This document shows positions 30,564 to 38,516 of a stretch of 64,000 nucleotides of DNA, piece after piece. Source of the stretch: Paenirhodobacter populi (lineage in GTDB: Bacteria > Pseudomonadota > Alphaproteobacteria > Rhodobacterales > Rhodobacteraceae). The translations under genes were made by a program, and so were the position numbers. Positions within the stretch are counted from its first letter, which is position 1, and each line of letters starts with the position of its first letter. The stretch is taken from contig NZ_SAUZ01000005.1 in the NCBI RefSeq assembly GCF_004022215.1, positions 62,001-126,000 on the forward strand, written 5' to 3'. The notes beneath the pieces were generated by a model. That model had not been told where the DNA came from. It saw nothing but the letters and a program-made list of their open reading frames with translations, and searched no databases.

Positions 30564-32396
30564 TCAGTCGCTCCCCATCAAGCCCTGCGGACGGAACCGG
30601 ATCAGCAGCAGCAGGGCCATGCCGTAGAACAGCATCCGGTATTCGGCGAGGGTGCGGAAGACCTCGGGCAGGCCGGCGACGATGATCGCCGCGACGATCG
30701 CCCCCGTCACATTGCCGAGCCCGCCAAGGATGACGATGGTCAGGATCAGCACCGAGGTCAGAAGGTTGAAGGTGTCGTAGTTGATGTAGCTGAACTGATG
30801 CGCCGAAACCGCGCCCGAGATCCCGGCGACGAAGCCCGCGAAGCCGAAGGCCAGCCCCTTGTAGTAGTTCGAGGCGACGCCGTAGGTTTCCGCCGCGATC
30901 GTGTCCTCGCGGATCGCGCGCCATGTGCGGCCGAGGTGCGACGACAGGAGCCGCATCTGCAAAAGCGCGAAGACGATCACCAGCGCCAGCACGAACCAGT
31001 AGCTCGCATTGGTGGAAAACAGCGGGATGCCGAAGAGTTCCAGCGGCGGGATCCCGTAAAGCCCCATCGAGCCGTGGGTGAGCGAGGTCCAGTTCAGGAT
31101 CACCAGCGCGACGATCTCGCCGATCGCGAGGGTGCCGATGGCGACGTAATGGCCGCGCAGGCGGAAGGCCGGATAGGTCAGCGCCGCGCCCAGCACCGCG
31201 GTGATCGCCGCCGCGAGGACGAGGCCGAGCGCCACCGGCAGCCCCGCCATGGTCAGCAGCGCCGAGGCATAGGCCCCGACCGCCAGAAGCGCGGCATGGC
31301 CGATCGAGATCAGCCCGAGCGTCCCCGCCACCAGCGTCAGCGACATCGCCGCCAGCGCGTAAAGCAGCGCATTGGTCATCACCTGCGTCAGATAGGGCTG
31401 GCCGAGCGCGGGCACGAGCGCGATCAGCACCGCCCCCGCGACCAGCGCCCAAGCGGGGATCCGCACCGGCTTGGCCCGGGTGACGAAGGTGCCGGTCATC
31501 GGCTCGGCCTCGCGCGCATGGGCGCGGGCGAAAAGCCCGTTCGGACGCAGAAGCAGCATCAGCAGCAGCACGGCGAAGGCGAAGAGGTCGCGGTAGCTGG
31601 CCCCGAACAGCGCGATCCCGTAGCTTTCGATCAGCCCGAGGATCAGCCCGCCGCCGATCGCGCCGGGGACGTTGCTCATCCCGCCGATCACGATCGCCAC
31701 CATGCCCTTGAGCATGATCTCGAACGAGGCGTTGGGGTCGATCGAATTGTAGTAGATCCCGACCAGCAGCCCCGCGATCGCGCCAAGCGCCCCGGCGATG
31801 CCGAAAACGGTCATGTTGATCGCGTTGATGCCGACCCCCATCTGCCGGGCGGCGTCGCCATCCTGCGCGGTGGCGCGCACCGCCATGCCGAGCTTGCTGT
31901 GGAACAGGAAGAGATACAGCGCTAGCGCCGAGATCACTCCGGTGACGAAGATGGTGATGTCGATGGCGCCGATGGTGCCGCTGCCGATGCTGAACCGCAA
32001 GTTCGGCAGCGAAACGGGCAGGGCGCGCGGATTGGCGCCGAAGATGATATGCACGATCTGGTCGAGGATCAGCCCCACCCCGATCGTCGCGAGCAGTGGC
32101 GCGATCCGCGACTGGTGGTTGAGCGGCCGGATCGCCAGCAGCTCGATCAGCGCGCCGACGATGCCGCCCGCCGCCGCGACGACCAGCACCGTGGCCCAGA
32201 GCGGCAGGCCAAGCGCCACCGCGCAGGTCCAGCCGATATAGGATCCAACCGTGAAGACCGAGCCATGCGCGAAGTTGATCAGGTTCGCCACGCCGAAGAT
32301 CAGCGCCAGACCGACCGCCATCAGCGCATAGATGGACCCGATCACCACGCCGGAAATGGTGAAGTCGAACCAGGGCAGGGAAAGGAGGGACTCCAT
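30564..32396 (-). CDS. Fused LivH-LivM permease of a LIV-type ABC transporter
   Basis: A 610-residue protein joining two permease units. LivH-like (about 1-295) has GVVIGSIYALMAVGLALIFG, INFAHGS and FEIMLKGMVAIVIGGMSNVP. LivM-like (about 315-610) has LSLTLVAGTLGLISIGHAAL, RLRGHYVAIGTLAIGEI and VLILTIVILGGLGNVTG. A charged linker (about 295-312) joins them on the cytoplasmic side. Usually these are two genes; the fusion fixes the heterodimer. The ribosome-binding site GGAG lies 9 nt before the ATG. A repeat-bearing 195-bp gap separates it from the binding-protein gene. Confidence 0.9.
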   Translation of the reverse strand: MESLLSLPWFDFTISGVVIGSIYALMAVGLALIFGVANLINFAHGSVFTVGSYIGWTCAVALGLPLWATVLVVAAAGGIVGALIELLAIRPLNHQSRIAPLLATIGVGLILDQIVHIIFGANPRALPVSLPNLRFSIGSGTIGAIDITIFVTGVISALALYLFLFHSKLGMAVRATAQDGDAARQMGVGINAINMTVFGIAGALGAIAGLLVGIYYNSIDPNASFEIMLKGMVAIVIGGMSNVPGAIGGGLILGLIESYGIALFGASYRDLFAFAVLLLMLLLRPNGLFARAHAREAEPMTGTFVTRAKPVRIPAWALVAGAVLIALVPALGQPYLTQVMTNALLYALAAMSLTLVAGTLGLISIGHAALLAVGAYASALLTMAGLPVALGLVLAAAITAVLGAALTYPAFRLRGHYVAIGTLAIGEIVALVILNWTSLTHGSMGLYGIPPLELFGIPLFSTNASYWFVLALVIVFALLQMRLLSSHLGRTWRAIREDTIAAETYGVASNYYKGLAFGFAGFVAGISGAVSAHQFSYINYDTFNLLTSVLILTIVILGGLGNVTGAIVAAIIVAGLPEVFRTLAEYRMLFYGMALLLLIRFRPQGLMGSD

Positions 32397-32497
32397 GCAG
32401 GATCTCCGGTGGGTGACGGCGGTGCCCTGCGGGCGGTGCGTCTGTGGGTTGGAACGGGTTTCAGAACCCGGACAGGGGCGAGCGCGGAGAGGGAGGA

Positions 32498-32557
32498 GGG
32501 GGCCAGCCCCCTCGCGCGTTCCGCGCTCACCCCCGGGATATTTATGGAAGAATGAAG
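32498..32557 (+). repeat. Dispersed two-hairpin repeat, copy 4 (inside the transporter operon)
   Basis: GGGGGC-CA-GCCCCC, TC, hairpin GCGCG-TTC-CGCGC, then TCACCC and CCCGGGATATTTATGGAAGA. It lies in the 195-bp gap between the binding-protein gene and the permease gene, opposite to their direction. It may stabilise the upstream mRNA or lower downstream expression, giving more binding protein than permease. Confidence 0.8.
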
Positions 32558-32591
32558 GGGAAAGTTTCGTTCGGCGGAACCCGGATGCGTC

Positions 32592-33740
32592 TTATTGCTC
32601 GTAGAGCGTGAAGGCGCCGTCCCTGACCACGAGGCCCGTCATCTGCGGCCCCGAGACGCGCCGGGTTTCCGGATCGAAGGAGACATCCGGGAAGATCACG
32701 CTGCTGAACCCCGAGATCTGGCCGAGGCCGGATTTGATGTCCTCGCGCGTGGTGCCGTATTGGCGCATCACCGCTGCAAGGGTGTTGATCGTGTCATAGG
32801 CCATGGCGTTGAAGCTGTTGGGTTCCTGGCCGAATTTCTTTTCAAACCCCTCGACGAATTCGCGGACCTCGGGGCGCGGCGAATTGGGGGTGAAATAGAC
32901 CGTGGTATAGACGCCCTCGGCCGCATCGCCGGCGAGGCTGAGGAAGTCCGGCGAATAGACCGACCCGGTCGCGACGACCGGCAGGTCGATCCCCAGATCG
33001 CGCAATTGCCGCACGATCAGCGCGCCATCGGCATAATAGCTTTCAAGGATGATCCCGTCCGGATTGGCGGCCCGCACGCGGGTCAGCGTCGCGCGGAAAT
33101 CCTTTTCGTCGGGCAGATAGCCTTCGGTCGCCACGACCTCGGCGCCATTCGCCTTGGCGGCATCGACGAACAGGTTCTTGGCCGTGGTGCCCCAGTCGGT
33201 GTTGAGATGCAGCACCGCGAGCCGTTTCAGCCCCAGCGTCTTGGTCGCGAAATCCGCCATCAGCGGTTGTTCCTGCGTCTGCGGAACGGTGTTCGACCAC
33301 ATGTAATCGCCGGTCTTGGTGAAATCCGGGTGCGAATTGGTGAAGCCGAACTGCACCAGCCTGCCGCGCTGGTAAAGCGGCGAGGCCGCCATCGACGCGG
33401 TTGACGAGAAATCGCCGACCTCGACCACGATCTTCGGGTCCGAGATGAATTTCTGCGCGATGGCGATCGACTGGCGCGGATCGTTCTGGCTGTCCTGGAA
33501 GACATATTGCAGCGGGCGGCCGTTGATCCCGCCCTCGGCGTTGATCTTGTCGAGCGCGAGGTCGAAGCCCTGTTTCCACTGCGCGCCATATTGCGCCTGC
33601 GGTCCGGTGAGGGGGCCGGACACGCCGATGAGCACGGGTTCGCCCGAGGTCTGGCCGAAGGCCGCGCCGCTCAGCGCCGCCACCGTGCCGGCGAGGGTCA
33701 TCGCCGCGAACGACCGGCGGGTGAGGGAGAGGATGGTCAT
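32592..33740 (-). CDS. LIV-type ABC transporter substrate-binding protein
   Basis: A 382-residue periplasmic binding protein of the type I (LivJ/AmiC-like) fold. The N-terminus TRRSFAAMTLAGTVAALSGA is a signal peptide with an RR motif, possibly Tat. The mature protein begins near PVLIGVSGPLTGPQAQYG and continues with AEGGINGRPLQYVFQDSQND, typical of the family. The ligand cannot be deduced. It is followed by the repeat-bearing gap and then the permease and ATPases. Confidence 0.9.
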   Translation of the reverse strand: MTILSLTRRSFAAMTLAGTVAALSGAAFGQTSGEPVLIGVSGPLTGPQAQYGAQWKQGFDLALDKINAEGGINGRPLQYVFQDSQNDPRQSIAIAQKFISDPKIVVEVGDFSSTASMAASPLYQRGRLVQFGFTNSHPDFTKTGDYMWSNTVPQTQEQPLMADFATKTLGLKRLAVLHLNTDWGTTAKNLFVDAAKANGAEVVATEGYLPDEKDFRATLTRVRAANPDGIILESYYADGALIVRQLRDLGIDLPVVATGSVYSPDFLSLAGDAAEGVYTTVYFTPNSPRPEVREFVEGFEKKFGQEPNSFNAMAYDTINTLAAVMRQYGTTREDIKSGLGQISGFSSVIFPDVSFDPETRRVSGPQMTGLVVRDGAFTLYEQ

Positions 33741-33773
33741 GGCGTTTCTCCTTGTGCTGCCGCGATCTTCGGA

Positions 33774-35231
33774 TCAGCGGCCGGTCCTGTTGACGTACTC
33801 CGGCGCGTAGAACGCCGTATCCTGCAATTCGTGTTCTTCTTCCCAGGCGACGAGCCGGTCGAAGATCGGCTCGAAATTCTCGGCAAAGAGCCGCGCGGTG
33901 AGGGCCGCGGCCAGACGGTCCGGGCCGACCTCGAGCGTCGGCACATCCGCGGCGAGCGTCCCGGCGCTGAGCCAGCTTGCCATGTTGAACAGGTGGATGC
34001 GGCCAAGCCCCTCGGGCGCGCCGGGGGATTTCGGCAACAGCTCGAACGCATCGCCGAGGTAGGGGAACCGCCCCAGATGCGGACGCGCCAGATCCGGCGG
34101 CGGCGCATAGCGGTCGGACCAGAGCGCGATCTGCCCGGCGACGGAGCTAAACAGCGGCTCCTGCGCGAGATCGACGCGAAAGCCCGTGCCGAGGATCAGG
34201 AAGTCGTAATCGCCCGAGGGACCGTGTTCCGCCGCGATCCGCACCCTGTCGCCCTGCCGCGTGGCGGACACGATCCGCGTGCCGAAATGCACCGAAATCC
34301 CGGGATGGGCGAGCGCACGCTGGATCGTTTCATGCGGCGGCGGCGATTGCATGTCGTCCAGATAGGCGCCAAGCCGCCAGCGGTCGGCGTCGGGCAGGCT
34401 CTGCCAGCCCTCGAAAAAGCCGATCCCGGTCGAGGCACGCCCCTTGTTGAGCTGCGGCAGCGCGCTTCGTCGGGCGAACATGGTGACGCTGGCGGCGCCC
34501 GCCTCGATCGCCGTCGCGGCATTGTCCCAGGCCGAGGCGCCGGCGCCGATCACCGCGATCCGGCGTCCGCGCAGGGCGGCGAAATCGATGGCGTCCGAGG
34601 TATGGGCGACCAGATCGGGGCCGAGATCGGCCCCCGTGCCCGGAACCGGCACCGTGCCGCCGGTCGCGCCGCGCCCCGTCGCCACGACGACATGGCGCGC
34701 CCTTTGCGCCGAGCCGTCCGCAAAGCGGATCGTGACGTGATCCGCCGCCGGGATCAGGTCAACCGCATCGCGCCCGTTGCGGACATCGAGGCCAAGGACC
34801 TTGCGGATCCACAGGATGTAATCCTGCCATTCGCCGTTCCAGACCTTGTAAAGATCCTCCCACGCCGCATCGCCATAAGCCGCGCGATACCACGACCGGA
34901 AGGTCAGCGACGGGATGCCGAAGGACAGGCCCGGCAGGGTCTTGGGCGACCGGAGCGTCGGCATCCGGGCATAGGTGACCCAGGGGCCTTCCCGTCCCTC
35001 GCCGGCCCGGTCGAAGACCCGCACGTTGCGGATGCCGCGCAGCTTCAGCGCGCCGGCGACGCCGATGCCGAACTGGCCCGCGCCGAGGATCGCGACATCG
35101 AGGATGTCCTCCTCCGCCGGCACCCAGTCCCGCCACGGCAGGTTCAGCGCGCCGAGGTCATCGGCGACCTGCCGTTCCAGCCGGGCAAGTCCCGTTTCGT
35201 GTGTCGTTCCCGTCGCCGCATCGCTGCGCAT
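33774..35231 (-). CDS. FAD/NAD(P)-dependent monooxygenase-like flavoprotein
   Basis: A 485-residue protein with two dinucleotide motifs: VAILGAGQFGIGVAGALKLR (about 45-65, FAD) and RRIAVIGAGASAWDNAATAI (about 225-245, NADPH). The PWVTYARMPTLRSPKTLPG stretch and the later LILGTGFRVDL resemble class B flavin monooxygenases that oxygenate N, S or carbonyl compounds. It may be an amine or sulfide oxygenase. It sits between the VOC gene and the binding-protein gene (33-bp gap), with a 263-bp gap upstream that could hold its own promoter. Confidence 0.82.
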   Translation of the reverse strand: MRSDAATGTTHETGLARLERQVADDLGALNLPWRDWVPAEEDILDVAILGAGQFGIGVAGALKLRGIRNVRVFDRAGEGREGPWVTYARMPTLRSPKTLPGLSFGIPSLTFRSWYRAAYGDAAWEDLYKVWNGEWQDYILWIRKVLGLDVRNGRDAVDLIPAADHVTIRFADGSAQRARHVVVATGRGATGGTVPVPGTGADLGPDLVAHTSDAIDFAALRGRRIAVIGAGASAWDNAATAIEAGAASVTMFARRSALPQLNKGRASTGIGFFEGWQSLPDADRWRLGAYLDDMQSPPPHETIQRALAHPGISVHFGTRIVSATRQGDRVRIAAEHGPSGDYDFLILGTGFRVDLAQEPLFSSVAGQIALWSDRYAPPPDLARPHLGRFPYLGDAFELLPKSPGAPEGLGRIHLFNMASWLSAGTLAADVPTLEVGPDRLAAALTARLFAENFEPIFDRLVAWEEEHELQDTAFYAPEYVNRTGR

Positions 35232-35305
35232 CTTGTCCGTTCCCGTCAGATATCTGCCGCCGACGATCCTGGTGCCGGGGCCATTGCTTGCGCGGAATCT
35301 CCAAC

Positions 35306-35330
35306 CCTATTCGGGGACTTGCAAGTAGGG
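35306..35330. promoter_or_regulatory. Palindrome in the gap upstream of the FAD monooxygenase gene
   Basis: CCCTA and TAGGG bracket a perfect 10-bp palindrome ACTTGCAAGT (35317-35326), about 80-100 bp upstream of the monooxygenase start. It may be an operator; no regulator is identified. Confidence 0.35.
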
Positions 35331-35494
35331 TGCGCGGGCCACCCGTCCCGGAAACGGGGCAATGGCCGATATTTAGGATCGGTTTTCGCCATTTGCCCAT
35401 TGCGTGGAAGGAAGATGGCGAAATTGCCGTGAAAACGATATCCCGAGTCTACGCCGGCGCCGGGCCCGTCTGCGCCATTTCACCGCATCCGCCG

Positions 35495-35890
35495 TCAGTC
35501 CCTGCCGAAGACCACGCAGATCTTGTTGCCCTCGGGGTCGCGGAAATAGGCGCCGTAATAGTTAGGGCCGTAGTCGGGGCGCAGGCCCGGCCCGCCTTCG
35601 TCGAAGCCGCCCGCGCGCATCGCCGCCGCATGGGCGCGGTCCACCTCATCGCGCGAGGCGGCAAGGAAGCTCACCTGCGTCCCGTTCCCCCATGTGGCGG
35701 GCAGCCCGTTCCACGGTATCTGCACCCAGAATTCCGGCAGGGGCTTGCCCGGCACGGTCCACAGCAGGCCCGGAGGGCCGCCGTCATCCCCGGCCGGTTG
35801 CCGGTGCCAGCCGATCTCGGCCAATACCGGGTCGTAGAAGCGCCCCAGCAAATCCAGATCCCGCGCGCCGAGGATGATATGGCTGAACAT
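35495..35890 (-). CDS. VOC-family (glyoxalase/dioxygenase-fold) protein
   Basis: A 131-residue vicinal-oxygen-chelate protein: start MFSHIILGARDLDLLGRFYD, end YYGAYFRDPEGNKICVVF. Metal ligands are likely the N-terminal His (SHI) and the Glu near the end (DPEGNK). Such proteins act as isomerases, lyases or extradiol-type enzymes on small molecules. The start has a good AGGAGA ribosome-binding site. It lies 57 bp after the LLM monooxygenase gene, in the same direction. Confidence 0.85.
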   Translation of the reverse strand: MFSHIILGARDLDLLGRFYDPVLAEIGWHRQPAGDDGGPPGLLWTVPGKPLPEFWVQIPWNGLPATWGNGTQVSFLAASRDEVDRAHAAAMRAGGFDEGGPGLRPDYGPNYYGAYFRDPEGNKICVVFGRD

Positions 35891-35947
35891 CTGCGATCTC
35901 CTGTTTGCGGCGAGGCTATCACGGAATATCGCGGGCCGTCTTGTGGA

Positions 35948-37276
35948 TCACTCCGGGAAGAAGCGGTTTTCCGGACGCCGCAGGCCCAGATGGTCGCGCA
36001 ATGTCGTCCCCTCGTATTCGCGGCGAAAGATCCCGCGCCGCTGCAGTTCCGGCACCACCCGGTCGACGAAGGCATCGAGCCCGCCCGGCTGCCAGGGGAA
36101 GGTGACGTTGAACCCGTCCGAGCCCTCTTCCTCCAGCCATTGCTGCATGTCATCCGCGATGGTCTCGGGCGTGCCGACAAAGGCAAGCCCGGCATAGCCG
36201 CCAAGCCGCTGCGCGAGCTGGCGCACGGTCAGCCCTTCGTTGCGGGCCAGCGCGATCACCCGCTCGCGGCTCGACTTGCTCTGGTTGGTTTCCGGGATTT
36301 CGGGCAGCGGCCCGTCGGGATCGAAGCCCGAGGCGTCGACGCCCAACGCCACGGATAGCGAGGCAAGCGCGCTTTCGTAATGCACCAGACTGTCCAGATG
36401 GGCGCGCTTCGCCCGCGCCTCGTCCACCGTGTCGCCCACCACGACGAAGGCGCCGGGCAGGATGGCGATATCGTCGCGCGACCGCCCGGCCGCGACGGCG
36501 CGGCCCTTCACATCGGCATAGAAGGCCTTGCCGGCCGCAAGCGTCGGCGTCGCGGCAAAGACCACCTCGGCGGTTTCGGCGGCCAGCTGGCGGCCGGGCT
36601 CGGACGCGCCGGCCTGCACGATCACCGGCCAGCCCTGCACCGGACGCGCGATGTTCAGCGGACCGCGGACCGACAGGTATTCGCCCTTGTGGTTCAGCAC
36701 ATGCATCCGCTCCGGGTCGAAGAACTGCCCCGATGCCGCGTCGCGCGCGAAGGCGTCATCGGCGAAGCTGTCCCACAATCCGGTGACGACATCGTAGAAT
36801 TCCCGCGCCCGCGCATAGCGTTCCGCATGGTCGGGCTGTTCGGTGCGGCCGAAGTTCAGCGCCGCGTCCGGGTTCGAGGTGGTGACGATGTTCCACCCCG
36901 CGCGCCCCCGGCTGAGATGATCGAGCGAGGCGAACCGCCGCGCGATGTGATACGGCTCGTCGAAAGTGGTCGAGGCGGTGGCGACCAGCCCGATCCGGTC
37001 GGTGACGACCGACAGCGCCGACAGCAGGGTGAACGGCTCGAACGAGGTCACGGTCTGGCTGCGGCGCAGCGCCTCGATGGGCATGTTCAGCACGGCCAGA
37101 TGATCGGCCATGAAGAAGGCGTCGAACTTCGCCGCCTCCAGCCGCTTCGCCAGATAGCTCAGCCGGTCGAAGTTGAAATTCGCATCCGCCCAGGCGGCCT
37201 CGTGCCGCCATGCGCCGGTGTGCAGGCTGACCGGCCGCATGAAGGCGCCAAGGTGCAGTTTTCCGTCCGCGCTCAT
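35948..37276 (-). CDS. LLM flavin monooxygenase, NtaA/SnaA/DszA group
   Basis: A 442-residue luciferase-like FMNH2-dependent monooxygenase. Family signatures: LGAFMRPVSLHTGAWRHE, DAFFMADHLA, FEPFTLLSALSVVTDRIGLV, SLDHLSRGRAGWNIVTTSNP, and RPVQGWPVIVQAGASEPGRQ. Members cleave C-N bonds (nitrilotriacetate, EDTA) or C-S bonds (dibenzothiophene sulfone, alkyl sulfur compounds) and need a separate flavin reductase, which is not visible here. The ATG overlaps the stop of a 32-residue ORF (ATGA). It is the first large gene of an 11.6-kb run ending in metB; a TauE/SafE exporter gene lies upstream. Confidence 0.9.
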   Translation of the reverse strand: MSADGKLHLGAFMRPVSLHTGAWRHEAAWADANFNFDRLSYLAKRLEAAKFDAFFMADHLAVLNMPIEALRRSQTVTSFEPFTLLSALSVVTDRIGLVATASTTFDEPYHIARRFASLDHLSRGRAGWNIVTTSNPDAALNFGRTEQPDHAERYARAREFYDVVTGLWDSFADDAFARDAASGQFFDPERMHVLNHKGEYLSVRGPLNIARPVQGWPVIVQAGASEPGRQLAAETAEVVFAATPTLAAGKAFYADVKGRAVAAGRSRDDIAILPGAFVVVGDTVDEARAKRAHLDSLVHYESALASLSVALGVDASGFDPDGPLPEIPETNQSKSSRERVIALARNEGLTVRQLAQRLGGYAGLAFVGTPETIADDMQQWLEEEGSDGFNVTFPWQPGGLDAFVDRVVPELQRRGIFRREYEGTTLRDHLGLRRPENRFFPE

Positions 37277-37371
37277 CTCGCGCCTCCCTGTTTTTGCGCG
37301 GGATGCGCGAAGCCTTCCGGCCCGGCCGCGTCACGGCTCCGCGGCGGGTCGATCGGGTGATGTCTGGTCAT
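37273..37371 (-). CDS. Candidate 32-residue leader ORF coupled to the LLM monooxygenase gene
   Basis: A short ORF starting MTRHHPIDPPRSRDAAG, with GGAAAGAG about 7 nt before its ATG. Its TGA overlaps the LLM start codon as ATGA, the usual mark of translational coupling. It has no hydrophobic segment and no Cys or Met runs that would suggest classical attenuation. It could be a translated leader or a small protein of the pathway. The family is not recognised. Confidence 0.4.
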   Translation of the reverse strand: MTRHHPIDPPRSRDAAGPEGFAHPAQKQGGAR

Positions 37372-37748
37372 GGTCGTCTCTTTCCGGAAATGGCATGGGC
37401 GGAGCCCGGTGACCTCAAAGCCTTGGGCGCCTCTCCGGCATGGGGCTGAAAAGGGCATCGGCCTGTCCTTCGATGGGATCGCGGGCCGTCCGGCCCGCGT
37501 GGGCGCCAGTCTAGCGGCTTTGCCGCGAATGTTCTTTCAAGATCCGGGTATCGCGCAACAGTCTGCTGGCCGCGCGCGCCCCCAAAAGAACAGGATTTTC
37601 CCCGACCGCCGCCCCCAGCAATCCCCGAAGTCCGAAACAGCCTTCTTTCCCGTCGTTTTTCCATAAATATCCCGGGGGGTGAATTTGCGCGTCAGCGCAA
37701 AGAGGGGGCTGGCCCCCTGCGCCCCCCGACAGGCGCGCACCGGACCCC
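37372..37748. other. Gene-free interval: leader region plus repeat
   Basis: This 377-bp stretch contains the upstream region of the LLM operon and the repeat copy at 37659-37717. Next to the 32-residue ORF (37390-37448) is a possible stem-loop (GGAG/CTCC and ATG/CAT pairings around a CAAAGCCTTG loop region). I saw no recognisable riboswitch and no other gene. Confidence 0.5.
37659..37717 (-). repeat. Dispersed two-hairpin repeat, copy 5
   Basis: On the minus strand: GGGGGC-CA-GCCCCC, TC, hairpin TTTGCGC-TGAC-GCGCAAA, TTCACC, then CCCGGGATATTTATGGAA. It begins 32 bp after the stop of the TIGR02186-type gene and is oriented with it, so it can end that transcript before the LLM operon. Confidence 0.8.
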
Positions 37749-38516
37749 TTAATTGCGGATCAGCCGGAACAGGGTCGAGGCGCCCCAGCCCGCCAGCACC
37801 GCGATCGCCAGCGCCATCACCCCATAGATCGGCGCATGTTCGCGCGCAAGCATGTAGAGCCAGCGTTCCAGCCCGACCCGGCGCACATAGATCGCGACGG
37901 ATTTGGTGTCGATCACCTCGCCGCCGCGCAGCAGGAAGATGCGGGTCTTGTAATCGCCCTCGACCAGATTGGCGGGCAGGCTGAAATCGGCGCGGAAGAG
38001 CGTGTCCTCCACCAGATGCACCGCGCCCTCGTGGACGGAGAAGGTGCCGTTCTCTTCGCGCAGGCGCATCATGGCGGCGGTGTAGGGGCGGGCGTCCTCG
38101 ACCTCGATCGGGCCTTCGAAGGCGCGCATCGACAGCGGCACGCTGATCCGGTGGGTGACGTCGGATTTCAGGCTCAGCACCGATTCCAGCGGGCCGCTGG
38201 TCGCCACGGAATAATAGCTCGGCACGCCCGAGACGCGCACCTTGGAGCTGTTGATCCAGATCCCGTATTCGCGGCTTTTCTGCCGGATCGTCACCCTTTG
38301 CGCCGGGCCTTCGAGCGTGACGATCACCGCGAGCGGCAGGGCGGTGTCTTCGGGCGCGTCGCGCTTGACCGCGCCGTAGATCAGCACCTCGGAGCCGTTG
38401 AAGGCGGCGGTGATGCCGATGTTGTCATGGCTCAGCCCGGCCACGATCTCTTCCATCGCGGCCCGGGCGGGCAGGGCCGCGCAGATCAGCGCGAGGATGA
38501 GGGCAAGACCGCGCAT
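37749..38516 (-). CDS. TIGR02186-type membrane-anchored protein beside TauE/SafE
   Basis: A 255-residue exported protein. The signal peptide is MRGLALILALICAALPARAA. A beta-rich periplasmic domain (about 20-225) follows, with NIGITAAFNGSEVLIYGAVK and EYGIWINSSKVRVSG. One C-terminal membrane segment lies near 230-250. This matches the alphaproteobacterial TIGR02186 family, function unknown, which is usually paired with a TauE/SafE-type permease. The start codon overlaps the permease stop (ATGA), so the two form one system. Confidence 0.85.
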   Translation of the reverse strand: MRGLALILALICAALPARAAMEEIVAGLSHDNIGITAAFNGSEVLIYGAVKRDAPEDTALPLAVIVTLEGPAQRVTIRQKSREYGIWINSSKVRVSGVPSYYSVATSGPLESVLSLKSDVTHRISVPLSMRAFEGPIEVEDARPYTAAMMRLREENGTFSVHEGAVHLVEDTLFRADFSLPANLVEGDYKTRIFLLRGGEVIDTKSVAIYVRRVGLERWLYMLAREHAPIYGVMALAIAVLAGWGASTLFRLIRN

